Below, one piece after another: positions 42,669-52,756 of a stretch of 64,000 nt of DNA. Made by a program: the position numbers and the translations under genes. The stretch comes from Posidonia oceanica. Lineage: Eukaryota; Streptophyta; Magnoliopsida; Alismatales; Posidoniaceae. The notes under the pieces are model-generated. The model saw nothing but the letters and a program-made list of their open reading frames with translations. It did not search any database and was not told the DNA's origin. The stretch covers positions 12,108,001 to 12,172,000 of the forward strand of contig JAZBRS010000049.1 of NCBI GenBank assembly GCA_037176725.1, given 5' to 3'. Position 1 is the stretch's first letter. Each line of letters begins with the position of its first letter.

Positions 42669-44011
42669 TGCTGACCTAGAGCGCGTGAGAACGGGGCTGC
42701 GACGAGTATTCAAGCGGTGATTCCTAATAGGAGCTATCGTCGCAAAGGCGGATAGCTCAGAAAGGGGAATGGTCGCGAATAAAGTCGCAACAGGGGTGTC
42801 AACAAGGGTCGGTACTCGAGCTCTGGCAAAGGGAACTCGCTTACCGATCACTGCTGACACAAACAGAAGGAAACAGGAATTAGAAACTGAATGATAGATG
42901 CAAATGAGTTAAGTTAGATGGCATGAATGATATGCATGCTTTCTAGTATGCCCCCCTTACCTAACTAGTGTTTCCTAGCAAGGTAATCTACTTCGGGTAT
43001 CCCTGGGTGTGCGGGTCATCGACTCAGGTCAGAAAAGTAGGTTCCCTGCCTAACTCCTGGCCCAGAGCTCAGGTAATGACAGGGTGGTGCGTTGGTGGCC
43101 TCAACCCCGCCGAGGCGTGGGTGGTATCCTCTACTAACACCGACACGACCCCTGAACAAAGGGGGGACAGACCGACTGACTTGCGCCATGCCTAAAGCAG
43201 TGGAACAAGAGGTCGGGACTATCCTTCGCAAACTAATAGGTAGACTCAGATGAGAAGATGCATGCCCTATATGATGCTTATGCAAATGATTAAAGTCTTT
43301 TATCTTGCGCGTTTTATTAACCAAAGGGAGTGAAGGATTGTTTGAAGTCTCTAGTTGCTCCTAGAAATTTTTTTTACTTGCCATTTTTAGTTAACCACGG
43401 GGAGAGCAAACAGTCTCTACTATCCTAGGCATGGCATGTGCGAAAGGGAAGAAAATCAACCAAATGTGGCAAGCAAACAACATACAACAAAGCAAAAGGC
43501 AAGTGCATGGCATGTGCGAGTGTTTGTGAGCATAATAGTGAAGAAAAAGCATTCATCATGTCAAAAGGCATATATGCAAGGCATGTGCGTGCGTAGTGAC
43601 ATAGCAAGTGTGTAAAAGAAACATTCAACATTCAAAAAGCATGTATCGTTGCCAAACAAGTATGTAGACATGCAATGTGCAAGAAATGAAGCAACAATAA
43701 GCAGATAGATAAAGAAAGATAAAGACAAGTAAGCATTAAAGCAGGTAAGAGCAGAAGCAGAGAAATAAGCAGGCAACAAGCAAGCAAAGAAGCAAGCAAA
43801 CAAGTAAGAGTGCCACAGCAGGGAAAGCAAAGCAAAATAGAGCGCAAACCGAGGCAAAGGAGGTGCAAAACCTAGACAGAGTAGCCACGAGGCGACTCGC
43901 TAGGAGTTTGCACAGAAAAGCGAGCAAAGCAGGCAAAGAAGGCACAAAAGGCAGGCAAAGCTGCAAAGCAGGCGAGCGAAAAAGCCAAGAACGAAAGCTG
44001 GAGTCTAGCAT
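42669..44011 (-). other. Untranslated leader of element B
   Basis: Between PBS and gag, A-rich on the + strand at 43600-43980. The section 43060-43240 is conserved with A's leader. At 42854-42890 (minus) a CTAAT word and a pyrimidine run lead to GTGTCAG, and no ATG occurs between it and the gag ATG. Open frames on the minus strand here are compositional. Confidence 0.7.
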
Positions 44012-44028
44012 CCCCAGTGGAGTCGTCA
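44012..44028 (-). promoter_or_regulatory. Primer-binding site of B (tRNA-Arg)
   Basis: The minus strand reads TGACGACTCCACTGGGG one base after the LTR end. It has 15 of 17 matches to the complement of the tRNA-Arg(ACG) 3' end; both mismatches are G to A. Confidence 0.8.
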
Positions 44029-44029
44029 C

Positions 44030-47000
44030 TGTAGTAATCCCAATCGGAATCAGGCTTACCATTAGCGGCGATTTGATCCGAGGAAGAGGCTCAACTCGAA
44101 AACACTTAAAATCGAGGAGAAAAGAGGAAGATAAGACAAATCAGAGTCGCCACCATGTCTATTAATGGAAGACAAGGAAAACCGGGGGAAATGCGTGGAT
44201 AAAACACGCAAATCCAAGCAAGAAACGCAAAGCAAAGCAATGCAAGAGAAAACAAATGCAAATGAATGCAAATGAGATGACTCATGCCTAGGATAAGGGC
44301 GATATGGTCATTGCGGGCCAAAAGACAGGGCAAGGACTCCTGTTACGCGCGGGGAAGGTGATAGGCACCCCCGACACGCCCGAGAATCGGTCTTTCTAGG
44401 CTTACGCTCGCATACGTAGGGAAACGCAGATTTGAATGCCTATGTGCCTATAAATGCCTAAATGAATGCTCAAGGGTGTGCTCTAAGTGGAAGGATGCAA
44501 AGCAAGGAAGTAAACGTGCTATCTAAGTGCTCAGCCACGCCGTCTGTGTTCCGAACCGGGCGAAACCTGGCTCGTGAGAACTCCAGGCAGTAAGCATCAC
44601 TGCCCTATATGCAAATGCAAGCGAAAAAGCAAAACAACGACAAAACCATGCAATGCGATTGACATGCAAGGGAAAACGGCGTAAAATGCGCAAAACGAGG
44701 CAAGAAACGAAAACAGCACGCAAAACGGTGCAAAAAGACAAGATCAGCATGCAAAACGGGCGAAAAAAGCAAGGCGGCACGCAAAACGGTGCAAAGGACG
44801 AGGCAGGCACGCAAAATGGTGCCAAAACGAAAGCGAGCGCGCAAAACGACGCAAAAGCAAAGCAGGCACGCAGAACGGTGCCAAAGACGAGAGCGGGCAC
44901 ACAAAACGGTGCCAAAACGAAGCGGGCACGCAAAATGGTGCCAAAAGCAGCGAAGCGGGCACGCGAAACGGTGCCAAAGCGAAAGCAGGCATGCAAAACG
45001 GTGCCAAAAGCAGCGAAGTAAAACCTCAGAAAAGCCATGCGAATGCAAATGCAGGGAAAAAGATCAGAAGAAGCTAAAGGAGAGGTAAAACAGCGCGTGT
45101 GTGAGAATAGACGCTGTTTAGGACCACACAGAGTAGGTGTGAAGACCTACAAAGGGGAGAAGTGAGCAAATGGAGGGATTACCACTTTTTTGTGACCGTT
45201 TCCCACTAAACCGCTCCACGATGTGTCTCGCACGCTGCCCAAAGCTCGCGCGCGATCGGATCGTGGAAAAGGGGGAAGAAAGTCGCAATAAGTGGTGAAT
45301 CCAGGGAAAACACAACTCAAAACACCCAAGAGTACGCGAAACGGGGATCTGAGTTGATAGACAGGAAGGGGAGGTCCTATTCTACATGCTCAAAGAGACG
45401 GAAAGCGAAAACAAAGCAAATTATGCAAATGGCATGCAAATGAATGCAATGCAGGGGTTCAGGAGGACATACCTGGAAATCCTGGGGCCTGATCTGAAAT
45501 CTGCTTGGTCCATGCTGAAGAGCGCTTCGCCGCGGTCGTCTGGGCAGCTTATTTGAGAAGATCCAACGGCCGGATTGGAAGATGTCGCAGCTTCAAGGCA
45601 GAGGGGCCAGAACAGGGGGAGAAGAACAGGTCTAAGTGTTCAGGGGGTCCTAGGGGTGTGCAAAAGGGTCCTCCCAGGTGAAAGGGAGCTAGAGGGGCTT
45701 TAGTGTGTGCAAAAGATGCTTAATGCAAAGCTAAATGAATGCAAATGCATGCAGAAAGCAAAAGAACACAAGGGGGAAATTTAAAAAAAAAACAGAGGAT
45801 TCAAATGCTAAAGTTTGGAAGAGATTGGGGCTTTCAGGCAGGGGTTTTGAAAAACAGGGGGGGTTGCATGCAGTTTTGCAAAGGATTGGGATTGAAATGC
45901 AATTTTAAAAGTGGGTATGCATTAGGGGAGGTTTTGAAAACATGTTGCAAGTCAGAATGCGATTTTGAAAACTTCGGGGTCTAAAATGCAATTTTTCCAA
46001 AAAAACAGGGGTCTTATGGAGTCTGGGAATGCAAGTGGGGGACCTACATGCAATTTTGCAAACATGGGGGGCTAAAATGCAATTTCAGAGTCAAAACATG
46101 CATTTAAATGATTTTTATAAGGATGCAAGGGACCTATGTGTAATTTTCAAATCATGCAGGGTCAAAAATGCAATTTAGTATGCAAAATATGCACTGAAAA
46201 CACTGACTGTGGACTGACATGCAATTTTCACAATATGCAGGGCTGAAAATGCAATGCAGTAAGCTAAATATGCATGCAGAAGACTACTGTGCATTCAAAA
46301 AGGACCTATATGCAAAAATCAGAAAACTGAGGGAAGAAAATGCAATGCAACAAGCAAAAATGGAAAATAAAACCTAAGTTCTACAGTGCAGAGGATTTAA
46401 GTACAAAAACAGAAAACAAGAGGGACCCAGAATGCAATATGATATGACAAAGTTCATGCATTTAAATTGAATAATCTACTGCAGGATTCAGATGCAAAAA
46501 TTGAAACCAGAAGGGCTAAAGCATAATTATTTATAACTAGAAAGCACAGTAAATGGACTGGATTGCAAATACAGAAAAACAGAAACATTTAATGCAATTT
46601 AGCATGGTTTAAAATAAAAAAGACAGCAGATTAAATGATATAAGGACCAGAACGTAAAAATAAGAAAACTTAGACTAAGCATGCAATATTCACCAAAAAA
46701 CTATACTAATGCAAAAATAAATGCACAGTAATGGCCGGCGGAGATGAGCACTATAGCAGTGAGCTACCAGAGCTCGCGACCGCCGGCACAGGGAGGCTGG
46801 GGACGAGCTGATCGGCGGAGGCGGTGGTCCTGGAGCTGACGGAGGCAGGGCGACGGTCGGCGGGGGGCGACGCGGCCTGGAACGCGCCGGAGCGCTCACC
46901 GGAGCTCTGCAGAGGCTCAGGGACTTGGTCCGGCCATTCGACGCAGCGGAGCTGCATTCCGAAGACCGGAGGAGCCTCCTGACGTCCGTGCGGAGCTGAG

Positions 47001-50000
47001 GGAGTCACCGGGATCACGTTCCACTGGCTGGAGCGTCGTGAAGGCCGGAGGACTGCACCGGAGAAGATGACCGGACCGGCGAGCTGGAACGGAGCAGGAG
47101 GGCTGGAATCCTACTTCTAAGGGGCGGAAAAGCAGCACGGGAAGAAAAGAAGACTAAAGGAGTAGAGAATTACCTGGCTCCGCGTCTGAATCGTCCTCCC
47201 GACCTCAGCAGCTTCAGCAGTCGTCGGCGGAGGTCGTCCGGTCGCTGCGGTGATCGTCAGCTGCTCGTGAAGGCTGGAGCGGCTTCAGGGCGATCTTCCG
47301 GTGCTTCCCAGTCGATTGGATGGAAGCTTCAGAGCTCAGAGAGAGATTCGGCACTTTGTGGGTTCAGAAAGATAGTCGGAGGCCGGAGAGGTTGTTCGCT
47401 GCTCGTTTGGTTGGATGGGACCCTTCGGGAGGTTGCTGGAGGTCCGGGGAGGCTTTCTGGGTGGTTGGATTGACTTTTTAGAGAGTGTGGAGTGGATTTG
47501 CTGAGTGGTTGGATTTCTGATCAGTGGGAGGTGCAGGTGTTTGTGGTGGCGTTCTCAGCCGGTGGTGAGGGAGAGGGCTGGAGGTTAGGTGCTCTGGGAA
47601 GGTGGAGGTCAGGTGGATTTCTGGGTGGAATTTGGGAGGAATCAGTGGACTGAAGTGAAGGGAATTCTGGAGTGGGTTGTGTTGGGTTTACAGTTAGCTT
47701 CTGCGGTGGATTTAGGTGAACTAGGGTGGTTCTGAGGGGTGGAATGGCCGGGAAATGGTGGGAGGGGATTGCTGGGTTTCTGGGTGAACTTGGGGGATCA
47801 ATTGGGAGAGAAATTGAGGCTTGGAAGGGGGCTGGTTTGCTGGAGAAGAAAGAAGGAGTTCTGCTGTGGAATTCAGAGGGAAAGAAGAAGGTTTCGGTGG
47901 GGAATTCTCTCTGGGATTGTGGCCTCTCTCTGGGATGCCAAGAACTCTCTCAGACCCTCTCTTACTGCTCTCTCTTCTCTGGAATTGGAGGGTGCAGAGG
48001 AGGAGAATGGAGGTCGTTTCAGGTGGGGAAAAGGCTCTGGAATTGTGATCTCTGGTTCGCTCTCTCTCTGCCGAAGATCAAAAGCTCTGAAGGAGGAAGA
48101 AGGAGGTCGGGTTTTGTTCGAGCTGGAGCACTCGAACGCCATGGCAGGAGGCTGGCTTGGGAAGGAAAATTTGCAGGAGATTGGCAGCAGCAGCAAGAAG
48201 GTGGTAGCTGTGGCAAAAGTGAGTAGGCCGGCGAGAGGCGTGGGCTAGGGGGCTGCAAACGCCGAAAGGTGGGGCGAAGGCAGAGGAAGGGCTGCAACGG
48301 GCGGCCGGCTGTGAGAGGGCGTGGGCAGAAGACGAGGACTAAGAATGGCAGACGGTTGCAGAAGGTGGAAGAGGAGGTACTGTGCGGAGGGAAAGGAGGA
48401 GGAAGAAGACGGCGTCGTGGGCTGGGCCGCGGGATTTGAAAAAAAGAAAGAAAAAAAGAAAGGAGAGGAAACGGGCTGACGGGCCCAGCAGAGAAAAGAA
48501 AGAAAAAAGATACGAGGAGGAAGAGAAATGGAGGAGAAGAAAGAGGAGAAATAAATTGGGAAAAAATAACATAAAAATAAGTAAAATATTAGTGTGATTG
48601 TGTTGTAGGTTAAGGTCTTGATTACATTTTTTAATGACTGTTTTTAGGTTAATTCGTGTGGTTTGAAGGGGTTTTGGGCTTGATTAGGGTTTTAGGGTTT
48701 CTTTTGTTTTTTAATTCATTTTCCGTTTGATTAAGTGTTTGTTAAATCTTTTAAATTGTTTTGTTAATTGTGTTTTTCTTGTTAAGCATTTTAGGATGTT
48801 AATTAGGATTTTTAGGATTTATTTTCATATTAATTGGAATGGGTTTTGGGCTTTTAGTTTTAGTCTTTTAGGGTTTTCTTTTTTTCTTAAGTCTTTTGAA
48901 TTAGGTTCTTGATTTTTATTTGTTGATTTTTCTTGATGTTTTTTAATTGGGTTTCTCTTATCTGATTAAGTGTTTTTTAAGTCTTTTTAATGTGTTTTTC
49001 ATTTCCTTTTTAATTAAGTTCTTAGGTTGTTTTTTCTTAGGTTTGCTAGTGTTAAGCTTTTTTCATTAATTGTTTATCCTAGTGGTTTTAATTGTTTTGC
49101 TTCTTTTTTAGAGTTTGTTTTTTAATTATTTTGATAGGGTTTTCACTTTTGGTGGGTTTTGATTTTATTTTAGTTTTTTCTTTGATTTTTCAGTATTTTC
49201 TTTTGGTTTGTTTTGCATTTTTTAGTTTGTATACTTGATTTTCTTTTTAGCTTGATTTAATTAGGTTTAAGTTTTTTAATTGTTTGTTTAATGTTCTTAA
49301 ATTGTTTTTCTTAGAGTTCTGATTTGTTTCTCTTATGTCTTGGAGTTTTACAGATTTTTAGGGCTTTTTATGGATTTTAGCAAAAGAAAGAAAAGGAAAA
49401 GAGAAGGAGGAAGAAAATGGGAAAAGGGAGAAGTAAAAAGGAAAGAGATGAGTTGGAGGAAAATGATTTTTTTAAAATTCAGGGAAAATGCTAAAAATAA
49501 AGTAAAAATAAGAATAAGATATAGGAAGGATAGAAGCACAAAGGGGGCCCACATCCAGGCAAGAAAAGGAGCAAGAAGGTGATGAAAAGAGAGAAGATAA
49601 TCAGGAGAGAGAGAGGAGAGAGAAAATGATAATCCCAGAGAGAGAAAAGGTTAATTAGGGCAAATGGAAGGCTTAAAGGTCTTGGAATGGGATGAAAATT
49701 GGAGAGTGGGTAGTCTAGGGTTTCTAGAGCTGCTTCTGAGGTTTTGGTTTGATTCTAAGAAGGTTTTGGAGGGGTTTTAAGATGTAGAAAAAGGGGAGTT
49801 TTACCTAGGTTTCCTAGGATTTTTGGGGATGATCTTGGTTTGAGAATTTCTAAGTTCTTGGGTGGGTTTGCTAAGTAGATGCTGGTGGGTTTTCCTATGG
49901 ATTTTGGTCAGGTTTTGAGCTTGGGAAGAGGGGTAAAGGCTTAGGTCAAGTTTGCTTGGTTTTGAAGGGCAAAGAAGAGGGTTAGGGTTTGGTTTGGTTT

Positions 50001-50068
50001 GGGTTTGGGTCCAGCAATCACCAGAGGGTCCCATAATGGTCCAAGCCTGCCAAGATGGGGTGTCAACA
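44030..50068 (-). mobile_element. 5' LTR of element B
   Basis: It is the partner of 22275-28282 with the same termini and section order. Over the first ~370 bp I count seven substitutions, while 48600-49300 is almost identical to 26815-27500. The net length difference of 31 bp equals one extra minisatellite unit near 44730-44762. This LTR would drive transcription of B; no transcription start can be fixed. Confidence 0.92.
44690..45010 (-). repeat. ~30-bp minisatellite in the 5' LTR of B
   Basis: It has the same unit as in the 3' LTR (GCACGCAAAACGGTGC plus spacer), with one additional copy containing AAGACAAGATCAGCATGC. Confidence 0.88.
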
Positions 50069-51793
50069 TTCACAGGTTCGAGATAGACCCTCTGACGAGG
50101 AGTCTATCGAGATCGTTATCAAAGGGACGCAGCCATCTCTTGGGGCTCTGCTTAGCATCCAACCAGTCACTACTTTTGCAGCACTCATCCAAGCTAGAGC
50201 GCGCGTGGAGAGTTCTTTGCAGAGTGGCAACTTCCCGGCTCTCTCTGCGTTTGCTAAGCAGGCCGCGATCAGCAGTAACAGTGCCAACAGCAGCACCTCC
50301 AACAACAACAACTGCGGTAGCAGTAACAACCGTCCCAAGAAGGAGGACTCGCCGAAGACCGCTGTTGCATTCGTTGACTCTCCTGCTGTGCCTGTTCAAT
50401 TGCCGTCTCGGCCTGCCCCAGCTCAGATTGTGTATGCTCCTGCACCTAAAAATCCACCCACACCACAGATCACAACCACCGCTAGACCGGTCTACCCCGC
50501 CACACCGGTTCAGCAAGGCTCATACCAGAGGCAAAGAAGGCCACCCACTGAGAAGCGGAAGTTCGCCCCACTGGTGGAACCGCTCACGGCCATCTTGCCA
50601 AAGGTTGCATCACTCCTGAAGTTCACGGAGGTTCGTCCACCCCCAAATCCCTTGCCGCATTGGTTTAAGGCGAACTTCTTTTGCAATTTCCATTGAAGTG
50701 TCGGGCATTTGACGGATAATTGCTACTCCCTGCGGAACGCAATTCAGGACCTAATCGAATCGGAAACGATTGTGATTGACACGCACGAGGCATCCACTCA
50801 AGCACACACACATGCATCTGCACATTCAGCTGTTCCCCCTCATTCTGGCATCATCCACCAACCTCTGCCGGAGCACACTTATCCGGGAGGGGCGGGAACC
50901 TCAGGCATTCACTCTGTCTTCCCTTCTGGGCCTACTACCTCTGTGGTAGATCCTTCTGATCTTATTTCTGATATTTCTGAGCCTTTCCCTATTAATCTCT
51001 ATCTCGCGGTAGTTGCCGGCTCCGAGTCGGGAGTTCACATGATCCGGCCGCGTGCCAGGCCGGAGTGCCCCTTCGCGCCCCCTGCTGTGCTTCCTCAGGC
51101 TCAACCCCCTATACACCTCCTAGCTAGGGCCCAGCCTAGATCCCCTGTCCACCTCTTAGGGCGGCCTCAGCTAGACTCCCCTATACACCTTCTAGGCAGA
51201 CCTCAGCCAGCCCTTGCCTTCCCACCCCAACAATCTTACCCTTTAGATAGACCTCAGTATCCAGTAGGTCCCCCTGTAACCCCTCCTGTGCTCATAGCAC
51301 GTGCTCCTGTGGTTATTGATTTAACCTTGGACACCCATCGCATCCTTACAGTTACGCCATAGAAATGTGTGCGGAAGTAACGCGATCGGGGAGGGTCTAC
51401 AGACCCCTAGCACCGACAATTAGGCCAAACCATCCTGAACCTGCTATGCCCCTACCCTCTAACCAACCCATAGCAGATCCGGCCTCAAACCTACCTATAG
51501 CAAGCCAAATCCCTGCCCAACCTATAGCAAGCCAAGCCTTTAGCCAATCTCCTGTGACTACCCCTCTAGAGCTTGCCAAAACTACCCCTCCTGCTACCAA
51601 GAAAAACCAACCTAAGGCTGACATAACCTCTCAGCTTAAGAAGGTCAAAGCCGACATTTCCATTTGGGACCTAATCCACACCTCTGCCGAACACCACGAA
51701 GCTTTTCTTCGCGTGTTCCAAGCCGCCTGTGTGTCCCAATCTATTGAGCCTTCGGCCTTGGAAAGCATGGTAGGGATGATTGCGGAGCCCTAG
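50069..51793 (+). pseudogene. Gag of element A, C-terminal part
   Basis: The first five bases are the right copy of B's target duplication; gag resumes with QVRDRPSDEESIEI. It includes RVESSLQSGNFPALS, an SSN-rich spacer and the zinc knuckle (FCNFH..., 50680-50730), whose Arg codon CGA in B has become TGA at 50694-50696. A 1-bp deletion near 51343-51346 shifts the frame (B reads YSYATEMCAE here). The frame is recovered by 51365. The tail SIWDLIHTSAEHHEAFLRVF is kept, and gag closes at TAG 51791-51793, the same position as in B. Confidence 0.85.
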
Positions 51794-52716
51794 GTCATCT
51801 CTTTTACAAGTGATGAGCTGCCTCCGGCGGGGATTAATCACAATCAACCCCTGTTCGTCACGGTTCAGTTCAAAAACTTTCACATTCTTCTAACACTAGT
51901 TGATAACGGGTCAGGCCTTAATGTCTGCCCCTTGCGTACTGCAATAAAGCTCGGATTCAAAGCCGAGGATATCACACCAGCTGTGAAAGGAATGACAGCT
52001 TTTGACAACGCCCACCATGACGCTCTGGGGATCCTGATTATTCCTCTTGCCATTGGCCCGGTCGTTTTCGATGTAGAATTCTATGTCGTCGACTTGAAGC
52101 CAAACTTTAACTTTCTGCTTGGGCGTCCTTGGCTCCGCAAGCATCAGGTCCTCCCCTCGACCCTCCATCGAATGATAAAGTACTGTCACGGCGATGATGT
52201 CATTGTCGTCATGGTGGAGAACTTTGAGAAGGAGCAGATCGAGGCAGTCTCCCCCGCTCTTCACAAACTATCCCTTTTGACCCTGAGACTTCCGAAGCCT
52301 TGTATCGCGTTAATCGGTGTGAGCCGGTTAACTTCATTCCTGACCTTGAACGTGCCAACTCCTTGGCCATTTACAACAACCCCTTTCGAATGGTCGAGAA
52401 TGTATGTCATAGATGGGGTTACATAAAGGGTACACCGCTCGGGCGTCACGGCCAGGGGATCACAGAGCCGATTGTAGCGGTGGAGCGGAGGAAATCTGAA
52501 GGCCTTGGTTATGAGCCCAAGCCCAACGAAGATCATTGCTTTCAGCTGAAGAATCAGGAATCGGCCATCCCCAGAGACCTCACTAACTTCACTAGTGCAG
52601 GAGTTTTGGAATCAACAGATGATCAAGTCACGGTGCCAACAGAAGACTGGGTCTACATTGAGGACTACTACTCGGATGAGGAGCAGTCTGGCACAGTAGA
52701 GGCAATCCCAACTGGC
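51794..52716 (+). pseudogene. Protease and start of linker of element A
   Basis: The frame opens right after the gag TAG (VISFTSDELPPAGINHNQPL). It shows LVDNGSGLNVCP (about 51899-51934) and LLGRPWL. A 1-bp deletion near 52258 moves the frame. Homology to B continues in the shifted frame (GYIKGTPLGRHGQG; WVYIEDYYSDEEQSG) and ends at about 52716 where element C begins. The product would be the particle-maturing protease; this copy is non-functional. Confidence 0.8.
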
Positions 52717-52756
52717 AGTAAGGCTTTGGTCAGCATGGAGGTGCCACGGTCTAGTA

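Larger units (their letters stand above)
22275..50068 (-). mobile_element. Element B, complete Tat/Ogre-like LTR retrotransposon (27.8 kb)
   Basis: Read on the minus strand: 5' LTR 50068-44030, PBS 44028-44012, leader, gag, protease, RT, RNase H, second RNase H, integrase (frame 42668-33870), an extra ORF (32415-31213), hairpin-repeat arrays, polypurine tract and 3' LTR 28282-22275. LTRs of 6039 and 6008 bp differ by roughly 1-2 % in stretches I compared by eye, so insertion is recent. It sits inside the gag of A with a 5-bp duplication. The Tat/Ogre assignment rests on the large size, Arg PBS, second RNase H and very long LTRs. Confidence 0.9.
14059..52716 (+). mobile_element. Element A, Tat/Ogre-like LTR retrotransposon, 5' part, carrying insertion B and cut by C
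   Basis: A shows 5' LTR (14059-19533), PBS (19535-19552), leader, gag (20870-22274 and 50069-51793) and protease (51794-52716). Element B (22275-50068) splits the gag. The homology to B's protease linker ends at about 52716, just before the LTR of element C. RT, integrase and 3' LTR would lie beyond C, outside the window. The reading frame has stop codons and at least two 1-bp deletions, so this copy is dead. Confidence 0.85.

Noticed and set aside
42669..42860. Gag start at GTG 42860
   Set aside because: GTG is not a usual plant start; the first ATG downstream (42668) has the same context in A (20870), and the upstream codons lie just after an acceptor-like site.
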